A stretch of 64,000 bases of DNA from Pseudofulvimonas gallinarii (GCF_004343305.1 NZ_SMAF01000002.1:80137-144136), one strand, 5' to 3'; counted from the first letter of the stretch, positions 9,600 to 19,819 are shown. The notes: generated from the letters alone by a model not told the origin. Program-made: numbers and translations.

Positions 9600-11303
9600 T
9601 CATTCGAAGCCGTCGGCGAACAGCACGTCGCTGGGCTGCAGGGTCCAGGTACGCGTATGCACCAGCAGTCCATCCGCCATCTGCGCGTGCACGAACGGAG
9701 TCTGGTCGCTGACGCGCAACTCCAGGGTGCGTGCGGACGGGGCGGGCGACGGATCGTTGAACACCAGGTTCTCGCTGTCGGCGCCGGCGATCGGCTGCCC
9801 GTCCAGCAGCCACTGCACGCTGACCGAACCACCTTCGGGCCGCAGCAGCGCGGCGCTGAACATCTGGCTGGTGCCGGGAACATAGGCGACCGGAACCGCC
9901 GGCGAAGGGGATTCGCTGCCCGGCTCGATCAGGTCGATGCCGCCGGCGGGAACGCCATTGGGCCAGCCGGCGTAGAGCCGTTTCACGTATTCCTGCCGGC
10001 AGACGGTACAGAACGCGGTGCCCAGCGAACGCATGAGGCAGTTGTTGCCGGTCGGCCGGTACATGCCGCTGGTGAGGTAGCGCGCGCCTTCGAACAGACC
10101 GGTGCCCGGCGTACCCGACGGCGTCGGAACGGGGATACTGGTCGGGTCGTACCAGTGCCGCCACTTGACGAGGTCCCGGGCGGTCTGGTTGGTGACATTC
10201 GCCTCGCAGGCCGGGCCGCCGCCAATGTCGCTGCAGGCCGGAAAGCCCGGATACGCGGAGGTGTATTCGTCGGCCAGGCGATGGAAGGTGTGCGCGTATT
10301 CGTGGATCACCACCAGCGGCCCCTGCACATGTGCCGAGGTCACCGAGATCGAACCACCGGCGCCGCCGTACACCGGATCGTTGACGGTCACCAGGATCAC
10401 GTCCCAGTCCGGATAACCGGCTGCTGCGGCGAGCACCTTGCTGGTGTTGACGGTGAGCAGGCGATGGATCTGGCTGGTGCAGAAACGGCCATCGAAGGCG
10501 GTGTCCACCACCATGCCGGCGCGCGGGTCGCTCTGGGCGCTGCTGTCGGCGCAGCAGCTGGCGGTGTTGCAGCCGGCCTGGTACGGCGGATGGTCGGCGC
10601 CGGATTCGGCGGAGGCGACGAAGCCGGTCGTCCAGTTCACGAAGTTCCCATATTCCTTGTACGGCGTGACATTGAACATCGAGCCCCACAAGGCTTCGCT
10701 GTGCGTGTTGAACACGGACTGCTCGGCGCTGGTATAGCCGTCGCCGAGCACGAGGATGTCGACGCGGTTGGCCGGATTGCCGGCCCCGCTGCGCACGCCG
10801 GCGGCCGCATGGCTGGTGACCTTCGCCGGCTCGACGCCCGCCAGTGGCAGCCGCGAGCCGTCACGTGCAAGCGCCGCGAGGTCGAAGCGGGACAGTCTGT
10901 TTTCGCCGACCAGTTCGATGGCCTGCGCGCCTGCGACGGGCACGCGCACCACGAACGCGATGCGTTCGGGCTGCAGGTGGTGATGGTGCTCGATCCCATG
11001 GTCGCCGGCCTCCGGATCACGGGCGAACTCGCCACGCAGGAAACGCGGAACCTGCACGACCTGGTCCGGACCGGCCACGCCCTCATGAATCGTCCGCCAG
11101 GAAAAGCGCCGGAACTCCCGGTCGGATGCCAGCGGCGGCAATTGCTGCGGTGTGCCCTTGTCCGCCAGCGACATTTCAACCAGTGAATGGAACATCGGCC
11201 GCGGCTAGCCGCCGTCGTCCACCTCGAACACGATGTAATGCGCCGATTCGGCGCAGGCCGGGCCCGCCCAAAGCAAGGCACCCGTCAGCAGCAGTTTCCG
11301 CAT
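9600..11303 (-). pseudogene. Secreted M64-family metallopeptidase, interrupted by an in-frame amber codon
   Basis: Reading from the ATG at 11303 (signal peptide MRKLLLTGALLWAGPACA, Shine-Dalgarno GGGGAG upstream) the frame reaches TAG at 11207-11205 after 32 codons. It then continues in the same frame for 534 more codons. The codons flanking the TAG (FEVDDGG before, PRPMFHSLVE after) join into what looks like one M64 N-terminal domain. The downstream part has the M64 zinc motif HEYAHTFHRLADEY near residue 330, many cysteines, and the C-terminal motif LFADGFE. Family members are IgA-protease-like endopeptidases. An ATG four codons past the stop (11195) could start a 531-residue product lacking a signal peptide. 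It is divergent from kmo. Confidence 0.8.
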
Positions 11304-11482
11304 GGCCCACTCTCCCCCAGGACGGATCGATGTTAGCGCGTCCAGCCCGCCTCGTCCGCGCTGGCGGGACCTGTACATCGAAGCGCCAGGAACGGCTGCG
11401 CGGATCATCCTCACGGCCGGGCTGATACCATCGCCCGGCGCCAGCGCAGGCGGCGCATCCACCGCACATCCGAGGCAAGCGC

Positions 11483-12877
11483 ATGCGTGACACGCCCGTC
11501 CTTACCCTGATCGGCGCCGGCCTGGTCGGCAGCCTGCTGGCAATACTTCTGGCGCGGCAGGGACATCGGGTCGAACTGTTCGAGCGTCGTGGCGATCCGC
11601 GCCGGCTCGGCTATGAAGGCGGGCGCTCCATCAATCTTGCCCTGGCGGCACGCGGCCTGCGCGCGCTGGATGCGGCGGGCCTGCGCGACGAGGTCATGGC
11701 CGAGACGGTCATGATGCGCGGCCGCATGGTGCACGAGCTGGGTGGACCCACCGCGCTGCAGCGTTACGGCCGCGACGACAGCGAAGTGATCTGGTCGGTG
11801 CATCGTGGCCGGCTCAACCTCACGCTCCTCGACGCCGCCGAAGCGGCCGGCGCACGGCTGCACTTCGACACCCGGCTCGCCGGCATCGACTGGGACGGCA
11901 ACGAACTGCTCCTCGTCGACGCCGATGGCAGCGAACGTCGCCACGCGGCAGGCCTGATCGTCGGCTGCGATGGCGCCGGCTCCGCGGTCCGCGCGGCGAT
12001 GGCCGCGCGCACCCACCTTGGCGAACGGTTCGAGCCGCTGGGTCACGGCTACAAGGAGGTCGCCATCGCTCCCACCGCCGACGGCGGCTTCAAGCTGGAA
12101 CCGAATGCCCTGCACATCTGGCCACGCGACGCCTACATGCTGATCGCGCTGCCGAACATCGACGGCAGTTTCACCGGCACGCTGTTCCTGGCCAGCGAAG
12201 GCGAACCGAGTTTCGCCAGTCTTGATTCGGCCGCGGCCGTGGCGTCCTTCTTCGCCACCGAGTTCCCGGATGCCGTCGGCCTGATCGACGACCTTACCGG
12301 CGATTTCTTCCGCCATCCCACCGGCCTGCTCGGCACGCTCTGGCTGGACCGCTGGCACCTGGAAGGTCGCGCCCTGCTGATCGGCGATGCGGCGCACGCG
12401 ATCGTGCCCTTCCACGGGCAGGGCATGAATTGCGGCTTCGAAGACGCACTGACGCTGGCCGAACTGGTCGCGGCACGCGGACTGGACGATCCGGCCGCGC
12501 TGTTCGCCAGCTTTGCCGCGGACCGCAAGCCGAATGCCGACGCCATCGCGCGCATGTCGCTGCACAACTACCTGGAAATGCGCGACCACGTCGACGACCC
12601 CGACTACAAGCTCAAGCGGCTGGTCGCCGATGAACTGCAGCGCCGGCACCCCGGCCACTTCATGCCACACTACTCGATGGTGAGCTTCAGCGCCCTGCCC
12701 TACCTGGAAGCCGAGGAACGCACCCACGCCCAGGAAGCACTGCTGGATGCGCTCGTCGCCGGCCGCACCGATGTCGCCGGCATCGACTGGCAGCAGGCCG
12801 ACATGCTGGTGCAGCGTTTCCCGGCGCTGCCGGCAAGCGCGCACTGGCGCGCGGCGGGCGTCCAGGCCGGGATCTGA
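11483..12877 (+). CDS. kmo: Kynurenine 3-monooxygenase
   Basis: FAD-dependent hydroxylase converting kynurenine to 3-hydroxykynurenine with NADPH and O2. The 464-residue protein has the dinucleotide motif GAGLVGS at residues 11-17, the Kmo-specific GYEGGRSINLALAARGL, a GCDGAGSAVR segment and the second FAD motif LIGDAAHAIVPFHGQGMN. These separate it from general salicylate-hydroxylase-like monooxygenases. GAGG lies 8 bases before the ATG. It works with KynU. A 179-bp divergent promoter region separates it from the M64 gene. About 210 bp follow before the convergent permease gene, with nothing recognisable in them. Confidence 0.95.
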   Translation: MRDTPVLTLIGAGLVGSLLAILLARQGHRVELFERRGDPRRLGYEGGRSINLALAARGLRALDAAGLRDEVMAETVMMRGRMVHELGGPTALQRYGRDDSEVIWSVHRGRLNLTLLDAAEAAGARLHFDTRLAGIDWDGNELLLVDADGSERRHAAGLIVGCDGAGSAVRAAMAARTHLGERFEPLGHGYKEVAIAPTADGGFKLEPNALHIWPRDAYMLIALPNIDGSFTGTLFLASEGEPSFASLDSAAAVASFFATEFPDAVGLIDDLTGDFFRHPTGLLGTLWLDRWHLEGRALLIGDAAHAIVPFHGQGMNCGFEDALTLAELVAARGLDDPAALFASFAADRKPNADAIARMSLHNYLEMRDHVDDPDYKLKRLVADELQRRHPGHFMPHYSMVSFSALPYLEAEERTHAQEALLDALVAGRTDVAGIDWQQADMLVQRFPALPASAHWRAAGVQAGI

Positions 12878-13087
12878 TCAACCGCGTGGTGCAGCCGGAC
12901 GGCCGGCGGCAACGGCTCGCGCCCAAGCCGTGGCTGGCCACGATGCCACGCTCCCGCAGCAGGTCCAGGGGGCAACATCGGCCAAAGCGCAACTGCGATC
13001 CGGCGCCCGCGCTGGCCGTCAGCGCCGCGCGTCCCGCCGCTCCACGCTGATCCGGTAAAACCCGACGCCCTGACGCCGGGCGGTAGA

Positions 13088-15487
13088 TCAGGAGGCGTCG
13101 AGCGTTGACGACAGCCTGTCCGCCATTGAAGTCAGCAGTGCGAGCTCACTGTCGTCGAGGCGCCCAGGTTGGGTGTCCATGATGCACAGGCTGCCGACCA
13201 CCCCGGCATCGGCTCGCCGCAATGGAACACCGGCGTAGAAGCGGATGCGGTGGCGCAGGAAAGCCGGCAGCTCGGCGACTCGCGGATCGCGCAGGACGTC
13301 TTCGATGACCACGGGCGCACCGGATGCCAGCACGAGGCGACAGGCGGTCTCAGTTTCCGGCAGCCGGGCGACGGCGCCCTCACCGGCAACGACCAGCGTG
13401 GAGCCCGACACTGCCAGTTCGCCGCCGTCCCTCCAGCTGATCTGCGCGTGCGCGACGTCGAAGGCATCGGCTACCTGGCGGACCAGGTCACGGTGCCGTT
13501 CGCACAAGGCGTCGTCGATTTCGAAACCGGCATGAACAGGTTCCCGCCTCGCCGGCTGCGCAGGCACACCCTCGGTGGCGGCGTCGCCTGAAGCCTGCAT
13601 CGCCAGCGTGAGCCGACGGGCGATCTCGCGAACCGTGCCCGCGCACTCGTCCACCGTCAGGCCGAGGTGCGCCTGGTCGTCGAGCTGGCCCACCAGCGCC
13701 AGCGGCATGGCAATGACGCGCACGTCCTTCTGCAGGCGGCGGACGCGCCGGCTGATCTGGCGCAACAGGGCCTGTGGTGCCGGGTGGAAGGCACAGATGC
13801 AGACCACATCGCCAGGCCGCAGCCTTTCCATGCCGGAGGCGGTCACCCGCCCCCCGACCAGCGCGGTGATGCGCACGTCCAGGCCATGCAGGCCCAGGGC
13901 ATGCGCGACCATCTGCGCCGCCAGCGCGTCCACTTCCCAGCGTGCGCCGAGGCAATGGATGCGGGCGCCGCGCCGCGCGTCGTCGTCGCCGGCGCGGACC
14001 GGCCATTCGTCCTGGATCTCCTGAAGCAGTTCCGCCATGCCGGTCGTGAACTGCAGGCGGTGCTGGGCGGTCGCCGCCGCGGTGTGGTTCGCGCTGGCCA
14101 GCCGCAGGGTCGGAATGGCCACCGCGTCGTAGAACTCGACCACGGCATCGGCTGTGGCGTCCGCACCCTCGTACTGCGCCGCGTAACCGTCGATGGCATC
14201 GGTCGCCAGTTCGGTCGCGTCGATGACGTTGCCGGCGAGCAGGCGCTGGTAAAGGCGGTTGGGCACGTCCAGCACCGGTTCGCTGCCCAGCATGGTTTCG
14301 AAGAACGAAAGCCCGGGCAGGTGGCGGCCAAGCACCAGCAGGCAGACCGTCAGCGGCGTCGACAGGATCAGCCCGACCGGCCCCCACAGCGTCGTCCAGA
14401 ACATCGCCGCGATGATGATCGACAGCGGCGAAAGTCCGGTACTGGCGCCGTACAGCCAGGGCTCGATGATGTTGTTGCTGACGACCTCGAGCATGACGAT
14501 CAGGCCCAGCGTCCATATCACCATGGACCAGCCGGGATCGACCGCGAACGCGAGCAGCAGCGGGAATACCGCGCAGAGCACGGGACCGAGATAGGGCACG
14601 AAGCGCAGCACGATTGCGAACGCGCCCCACAGGAAAGCGCCCGGCACGCCGATGAGGAACAGCCCGAGCGCCAGCGGTACGCCATAGGTGGCATTGACGA
14701 TCAGCTGCATGCGCAGGTAGCGGCCGATGCGCGTACCCGCTTCGCTCAGCGCATCGGTGGCGACATGCAGGTTGCCGCCGCCCATCACGCGCAGGATGCG
14801 GTCACGAAGTCCATCGCGGTCGATCAGGATGAGCACGACGAACAGCAGCACGATCCCTGCCGTCACGGCGGGACCGCCGATGCGCTCCATCCACAGCGCC
14901 GCGGTGCGGACGGGCCCGGTCTCCGGATCGGCGATCACGACGGTCTGTGTTGGCCGGGGGGGCTCGTCCACCTGTTCGATTTCCTTGCTCACCACGCGCA
15001 AGGTCGACAGCGCGCCATCCCAGTCGCTCGGCGCCTTCAGCTGCTGGCGCAGTTCCACCAGCTTGGAACGGATGCTGCCCTGGTAGGTGGGCAGGTCGGC
15101 GCTGAGCGCGCGCATCTGGCTGAGCATATAGGCCGCCACGCCGGCGATGATGGCCACGGCGGCCACGGTGACGAAAATCGCCGCCACCGTTCGTGGCAGG
15201 CCCAGGCGCTTCAGCCGCGTGACCAGCGGGTCGAGCAGGAAACCCAGGAACGCCGCCAGCGCGATCGGCACCAGCAGCTCACGGCCGAAATACAGGGCGA
15301 GCACGATCACCGCGGCGACGGTGAGTCCCGCGGCGGCGCGCAGCAGTGATTCCATGCCGACCAGCCGGTCGAGGGCGGCGCGCGTCGACGGCTCCAGTGT
15401 CGCCGGCTGCGCAGCCGGGACCACGACCGGTGCCGGTTTGTCGTTGTCCGGGTGTACCGTCTTGCCGGCGTGTCCGGATCCGCTCAT
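13088..15487 (-). CDS. AI-2E family permease fused to a Rossmann-like segment and a C-terminal GAF domain
   Basis: A 799-residue protein. Residues about 45-400 form an AI-2E/PerM-type membrane protein with paired helices at both ends and the family segment RFVPYLGPVLCAVFPLLLA followed by NNIIEPWLYGASTGLSP. Residues about 410-500 are a helical stretch seen in longer AI-2E homologues, and about 505-600 look like an alpha/beta fold (GARIHCLGARWEVDALA). Residues about 660-799 form a GAF domain: a CRLVLASGAPVVIEDVLRD segment, then FYAGVPLRRADAGVVGSLC and a closing helix. The family exports small molecules or ions; the substrate is unknown. The GAF part suggests ligand- or redox-gated transport (inference). 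Start at the ATG at 15487, with GGAG 8 bases upstream. Monocistronic. Confidence 0.85.
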   Translation of the reverse strand: MSGSGHAGKTVHPDNDKPAPVVVPAAQPATLEPSTRAALDRLVGMESLLRAAAGLTVAAVIVLALYFGRELLVPIALAAFLGFLLDPLVTRLKRLGLPRTVAAIFVTVAAVAIIAGVAAYMLSQMRALSADLPTYQGSIRSKLVELRQQLKAPSDWDGALSTLRVVSKEIEQVDEPPRPTQTVVIADPETGPVRTAALWMERIGGPAVTAGIVLLFVVLILIDRDGLRDRILRVMGGGNLHVATDALSEAGTRIGRYLRMQLIVNATYGVPLALGLFLIGVPGAFLWGAFAIVLRFVPYLGPVLCAVFPLLLAFAVDPGWSMVIWTLGLIVMLEVVSNNIIEPWLYGASTGLSPLSIIIAAMFWTTLWGPVGLILSTPLTVCLLVLGRHLPGLSFFETMLGSEPVLDVPNRLYQRLLAGNVIDATELATDAIDGYAAQYEGADATADAVVEFYDAVAIPTLRLASANHTAAATAQHRLQFTTGMAELLQEIQDEWPVRAGDDDARRGARIHCLGARWEVDALAAQMVAHALGLHGLDVRITALVGGRVTASGMERLRPGDVVCICAFHPAPQALLRQISRRVRRLQKDVRVIAMPLALVGQLDDQAHLGLTVDECAGTVREIARRLTLAMQASGDAATEGVPAQPARREPVHAGFEIDDALCERHRDLVRQVADAFDVAHAQISWRDGGELAVSGSTLVVAGEGAVARLPETETACRLVLASGAPVVIEDVLRDPRVAELPAFLRHRIRFYAGVPLRRADAGVVGSLCIMDTQPGRLDDSELALLTSMADRLSSTLDAS

Positions 15488-15715
15488 CGCACTCTCCGAC
15501 CGTCTCGCCGAACTGGCGTCGGGCGAGCATAGCCGCTGGATGCGCGGCGGCAATATCACAGCCTCACCGGCAGATAGTCGGCCTTCACGCTTCCGCGCGG
15601 TCGCGCGGCATGGAATCCCGCACGGGTCCGGCGGTGCGGCCCGCGTTGAAATTATTACGCAGCGGCATGGCGCCGGACCCGTTGACCGTGCCCTCGGAGC
15701 GACAGGAACGCGATC

Positions 15716-16510
15716 TCAGAGCAGTTCGAAATCGTCGGCGTCGCGCCAGGCGGGGAAGCGTTCGCGATGGTCCAGCAGGCGCTGCGGGTCCAGTGCCAGC
15801 GTATGCACCTGCTCGCTCCACGCCAGTTCGGTCAGCACGGTGCCGACCGGATCGATGGCGGCGCTGTCGCCGGCGTATTCCAGGCCGTTGCCGTCGGTCC
15901 CGACGCGGTTCACGCCGATGCAGTAGGACAGGTTCTCGATCGCGCGCGCGCGCAGAAGCGTGCGCCAGGGTTCGCGCCGCGGTGCCGGCCAGTTGGCGAC
16001 GAACAGGCAGAGGTCGTATTCGAAGCGTTGCGCCTCGCGGTCGTAGCGGTTGCGCAGCCAGACCGGGAAGCGCAGGTCGTAGCAGACCTGCGGCAGGATG
16101 CGCCAGCCCTTCAGTTCGACCAGCAGGCGGCGGGAACCGCCGGCGTAGCGCTCGTGTTCGCGCGCCATGCGGAACAGGTGGCGCTTGTCGTAGTGGTCAT
16201 GGCTGCCGTCCGGACGCATCCAGACGAGGCGGTTGACCACGCGGTCACCCTCGCGCACGACGATGCTGCCGGTGACCACCGCGCCCAGCGCGTGCGCCAT
16301 CTTCGCCATCCACGCGACCGTCGCGCCGCACATGTCCTCCGCCCCGTGCACGGCGTCGTTGCTGAAGCCGGATGAAAACGTCTCCGGCAGCACAACCAGG
16401 TCGGTCTGGCCGGCCAGCGGCGCGATCAGTCCACCGTAGTAGTCGCGGTTGCCGTCCGGATCGTGCCAGCGGGTGCTGCCCTGGACAAGCGAGACGCGCA
16501 GCGGCTGCAT
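15716..16510 (-). CDS. Omega-amidase (YafV-type nitrilase-superfamily amidohydrolase)
   Basis: Cytosolic C-N hydrolase, 264 residues. The catalytic triad of the superfamily is visible as E43 (VLPETFSSG), K109 (HYDKRHLF) and C143 (QVCYDLRFPV). The family member YafV hydrolyses alpha-ketoglutaramate to alpha-ketoglutarate and ammonia. The ATG follows the stop of the aminotransferase after a single base. This fits the known pairing: glutamine transaminase K-type enzymes produce alpha-ketoglutaramate, and the omega-amidase removes it, pulling the transamination forward. This is the last gene of the unit. Confidence 0.9.
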   Translation of the reverse strand: MQPLRVSLVQGSTRWHDPDGNRDYYGGLIAPLAGQTDLVVLPETFSSGFSNDAVHGAEDMCGATVAWMAKMAHALGAVVTGSIVVREGDRVVNRLVWMRPDGSHDHYDKRHLFRMAREHERYAGGSRRLLVELKGWRILPQVCYDLRFPVWLRNRYDREAQRFEYDLCLFVANWPAPRREPWRTLLRARAIENLSYCIGVNRVGTDGNGLEYAGDSAAIDPVGTVLTELAWSEQVHTLALDPQRLLDHRERFPAWRDADDFELL

Positions 16511-16511
16511 G

Positions 16512-17657
16512 TCAGACCGCCTTCAGCCGCTCGGCCGCGTCGGCGAGCGTGGCCTCGTTCTTGGCGAAGCACAGGCGGACCAGACGTGCGTCCGGCGCGG
16601 TCTCGTAGAACGGCGACAGCGGGATCGCCGCGACCTTGTGTTCGGCGACCAGCCATTCGCAGAACGCCAGGTCATCCAGCTCGCTGATGGCCGAGTAGTC
16701 GACCAGCTGGAAATACCCGCCCGGCACGTCCAGCAGCTGGAAGCGCGACCCGGCCAGCAGCGAACGGAAATGGTCGCGCTTGGCCTGGTAGAACGCCGGC
16801 AGTTCCAGGTAGTGCTGCGGGATCGATTCCAGCACGTCGGCGATCGCGCACTGCGCGGCATTGAAGGTGCAGAACGTCAGGTACTGGTGAACCTTGCGGA
16901 ATTCCGCGGACAGCGCCGGCGGCGCAACGCAGTAGCCGACCTTCCAGCCGGTGCAGTGGTAGGTCTTGCCGAAGGAACTGATGACGAAGCTGCGCGAGGC
17001 GAGTTCGTCGTGGCCGAGCACGCTGTAATGCGGCACGCCGTCGAACACCATGTGTTCGTACACCTCGTCGGAGATCACCAGGATGCCGGTGTCGCGGACG
17101 ATGTCCGCCAGCGCATCCATGTCGGCGCGATGCAGCACCGCGCCGGACGGATTGTGTGGCGAATTGATCAGGATGATGCGCGTGCGCGGCGTCACCGCGT
17201 CGCGCACGCGCTGCCAGTCGACCGAGAAGTCGGGCAGGCGCAGCGGAATGCGCACGCAGAGGCCACCGTTGAGTTCGACGGCCGGCGCATAGGAGTCATA
17301 GCAGGGATCGAGCAGGATGACCTCGTCGCCGCTGCGCACGACGGCGGCGAATGCCGCGAACAGGGCTTCGGTCGCGCCGCTGGTGACCGTGATGTCGGAG
17401 TCGGCATCGATCCGGCGCCCGTACAGTTTTTCGGTCTTCAGGGCGATCTGTTCGCGCAGCTTCGGCACGCCGGTCATCGGGGCGTACTGGTTGCGTCCCT
17501 CGCGGACATGGCGTGCCAGCGCGTCGAACAGTTCCCGCGGCCCCTCGAAATCCGGGAAACCCTGTCCCAGGTTGACCGCACCCTGGCGCATGGCGAGCTG
17601 CGACATGACGGTGAAGATCGTGGTGCCGACGTTCGGCAGCTTGCTCTGGATCTGCAT
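16512..17657 (-). CDS. Methionine/glutamine-type aminotransferase (YbdL family)
   Basis: Fold-type I PLP aminotransferase of 381 residues, close in pattern to YbdL (methionine aminotransferase) and kynurenine aminotransferase/glutamine transaminase K. Seen: VNLGQGFPDFEGP, the NSPHNPSGAVL motif, DEVYEHMVFDG, and the PLP lysine in SSFGKTYHCTGWKVGY near residue 230. It is followed one base later by the omega-amidase, so the likely role is transamination of ketomethylthiobutyrate in methionine salvage with glutamine as donor. Kynurenine transamination is an alternative, given the kyn genes nearby, and cannot be excluded from sequence alone. Confidence 0.9.
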   Translation of the reverse strand: MQIQSKLPNVGTTIFTVMSQLAMRQGAVNLGQGFPDFEGPRELFDALARHVREGRNQYAPMTGVPKLREQIALKTEKLYGRRIDADSDITVTSGATEALFAAFAAVVRSGDEVILLDPCYDSYAPAVELNGGLCVRIPLRLPDFSVDWQRVRDAVTPRTRIILINSPHNPSGAVLHRADMDALADIVRDTGILVISDEVYEHMVFDGVPHYSVLGHDELASRSFVISSFGKTYHCTGWKVGYCVAPPALSAEFRKVHQYLTFCTFNAAQCAIADVLESIPQHYLELPAFYQAKRDHFRSLLAGSRFQLLDVPGGYFQLVDYSAISELDDLAFCEWLVAEHKVAAIPLSPFYETAPDARLVRLCFAKNEATLADAAERLKAV

Positions 17658-17676
17658 GGGGGCGTGGGTTCCTGTA

Positions 17677-18249
17677 TCACTCCGGATCGACGATCAGTGC
17701 GATCGCATGGGCGTCGATGGCCTGCACTTCCTCGGCCAGCGCGCGGTCGACCAGCAGGTAGCGGCCGCGCATCTGCACGACGCCAAGCTGTCCGCTGTTC
17801 AGCAGCTCCAGCTGCTCGTCGGTGACGTAGACGCGGCGGATCTTGCCGCCGTATTCGAAGTTGCGGATGGCTTCGGCGTCTTCGCGGTTGAGCGTACGGC
17901 CTTCGATCAGCGCCGCGACCTGTTCACGCTGCCTGCGCCGGCGCTCGGCGGCCTCGCGCTCTTCCTGAAGCTTGCGCTCGCGCTCGCGCTGCTCGAACTG
18001 GGCGCGCAAGGCGTAGGCCTTGGCCAGATCGATTTCCTCGTCCGTCCGTGGCGGGCGTCCAGCGCCGTTGCCGTTGTTGTTGCCTCGGCCCTGTCCGCCC
18101 TTGCCGCGCGCCTTTGCCTCCGCGCCCCGGCGACCCGGGCCCTGGCCGCCGGGGTCTTTGCGGGCGGGTTTGCTGTCGCGCCGTTCGACGGGTTTGAACT
18201 GGTCAAGCACGCCGCTCTGGCGCAGGGCGTCACGCAGGGAACTGGTCAT
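17677..18249 (-). CDS. DUF2058 family protein (YaiL-like)
   Basis: A 190-residue, highly charged cytosolic protein. It starts with MTSSLRDALRQSGVLDQFKP, has a low-complexity Gly/Arg/Asn linker (about residues 30-65), then a long Arg/Glu coiled coil (about 75-115) and the C-terminal DUF2058 segment NFEYGGKIRRVYVTDEQ. The family is of unknown function; older annotations call it a nucleoprotein or polynucleotide-associated enzyme regulator. The ATG at 18249 was chosen over an upstream in-frame start because it gives the family N-terminus. It ends 19 bases before the aminotransferase start and may share its transcript. Confidence 0.85.
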   Translation of the reverse strand: MTSSLRDALRQSGVLDQFKPVERRDSKPARKDPGGQGPGRRGAEAKARGKGGQGRGNNNGNGAGRPPRTDEEIDLAKAYALRAQFEQRERERKLQEEREAAERRRRQREQVAALIEGRTLNREDAEAIRNFEYGGKIRRVYVTDEQLELLNSGQLGVVQMRGRYLLVDRALAEEVQAIDAHAIALIVDPE

Positions 18250-18372
18250 GGAACGGACACTGGATGTGGGCGGCGCGAATGCGGCTGGACAGATTGCCCA
18301 CAGCGGCACGGCGATGCAAGCGGCGGCGAAGCCACCGGTCGCCGCACCGGCGGGCGCGCGCGCCGGCCGGAA

Positions 18373-19713
18373 TCAGGCCGGCGCGGCCACCGAACGACCG
18401 CGACCGATGCCGTAATAGGCCAGCCCGGCCTCCTCCACCACCTGCGGTTCGTACATGTTGCGGCCATCGAAGATGACTGGCTCGGACAACGCCGAACGGA
18501 TACGGGCGAAGTCCGGGCTGCGGAACGCCTTCCACTCCGTCATCACGACCAGGGCGTCGGTCCCTTCGAGTGCGGACCAGGGATCGGTGCACAGGACCAG
18601 GTCGTCGCGCTCGCCATAGATGCGCCGGGTTTCCGCCAGCGCTTCCGGATCCCAGGCGCGCACGAGCGCGCCGTCCGCCCAAAGGCGCTCCAGCAGCGTG
18701 CGGCTGGCCGCTTCGCGCATGTCGTCGGTGTTCGGCTTGAAGGCCAGTCCCCACAAGGCGAAACGACGGCCGCGCAGTGATCCGAAATGGCCGCGCATCA
18801 ACTCGTGCACGCGGCCCTTCTGCGCTGCGTTGACCGCCTCGACCGCTTCCAGCAGGCGCGGACGGTAGCCATGTTCGCGGGCGGTTCGATCCAGCGCGTT
18901 GACGTCCTTGGGGAAACAGGAACCGCCATAGCCGGCGCCGGCATAGATGAAGTGGTAGCCGATGCGAGGATCTGAACCGATGCCGCGACGGACCTGTTCG
19001 ATGTCGGCACCGACGCGCTCGGCGATGTTCGCCATCTCGTTCATGAAACTGATCTTGGTCGCTAGCATCGCATTGGCCGCGTACTTGGTGAGTTCCGCCG
19101 AACGCACGTCCATGACGACGATGCGCTCGTGGTTGCGGTTGAATGGCGCATACAGCCGCCGCAGCTGTGCCACGGCATGTTCGCTGTCGCTGCCGATCAC
19201 GATGCGATCCGGTCGCAGGCAGTCGTTGACGGCGTCGCCTTCCTTGAGGAATTCGGGGTTGGACACGACCTCGAAGGCGACGACGACGCCGCGCGTCGCC
19301 AGTTCCGCGGCGATCGCCTTGCGCACCCGGTCGGCGGTGCCGACCGGAACCGTGGACTTGTTCACCACCACCACGGGCCGGGTGAGGTGCGCGCCGATGC
19401 TGCGCGCCACCGCCAGCACATGGCTGAGATCGGCGCTGCCATCCTCGTCGGGCGGCGTACCCACCGCGATGAAGATCACCTCGGCGTGCGCGACACCGCG
19501 GGCGGCATCGCCGCTGAAGGCGAGGCGGCCGGCCTGGCGGTTCTCGCGCACCAGCGGCGCCAGCCCAGGCTCGAAGATGGGAATGTCCCCGGCTTCAAGG
19601 CGTGCAAGCTTGCCGGCATCGACGTCCAGGCAAAGCACGTCGTTGCCGACCTCGGCCAGGCATGCACCGGTGACCAGGCCAACGTAGCCGGTCCCGAAAA
19701 TCGTGATCCGCAT
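18373..19713 (-). CDS. ugd: UDP-glucose 6-dehydrogenase
   Basis: Oxidises UDP-glucose twice with NAD+ to UDP-glucuronate, a precursor of exopolysaccharide and of lipid A sugars. 446 residues. N-terminal Rossmann motif [16 protein letters not shown]; conserved [11 protein letters not shown]; catalytic cysteine in [13 protein letters not shown] near residue 266; C-terminal UDP-binding domain containing [14 protein letters not shown]. The ATG at 19713 was preferred to an upstream in-frame extension because it begins exactly at the dinucleotide fold. No polysaccharide cluster lies beside it, so it is a stand-alone copy. Confidence 0.95.
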   Translation of the reverse strand: MRITIFGTGYVGLVTGACLAEVGNDVLCLDVDAGKLARLEAGDIPIFEPGLAPLVRENRQAGRLAFSGDAARGVAHAEVIFIAVGTPPDEDGSADLSHVLAVARSIGAHLTRPVVVVNKSTVPVGTADRVRKAIAAELATRGVVVAFEVVSNPEFLKEGDAVNDCLRPDRIVIGSDSEHAVAQLRRLYAPFNRNHERIVVMDVRSAELTKYAANAMLATKISFMNEMANIAERVGADIEQVRRGIGSDPRIGYHFIYAGAGYGGSCFPKDVNALDRTAREHGYRPRLLEAVEAVNAAQKGRVHELMRGHFGSLRGRRFALWGLAFKPNTDDMREAASRTLLERLWADGALVRAWDPEALAETRRIYGERDDLVLCTDPWSALEGTDALVVMTEWKAFRSPDFARIRSALSEPVIFDGRNMYEPQVVEEAGLAYYGIGRGRSVAAPA

Positions 19714-19819
19714 TCGTGTATTCCTGCAATCCGCGGCAAGTCTACCGCCCGGCGTGGCAATTGCCCTCGTGCGGGCGAATACATCCCCGCACGCGCAACC
19801 ACCCCCTCCCACAAACAGG

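Noticed and set aside
12687-12992. Minus-strand frame overlapping the end of kmo and the following gap
   Set aside because: Mostly antisense to kmo; composition dominated by Arg/Pro/Ala with no start signal.
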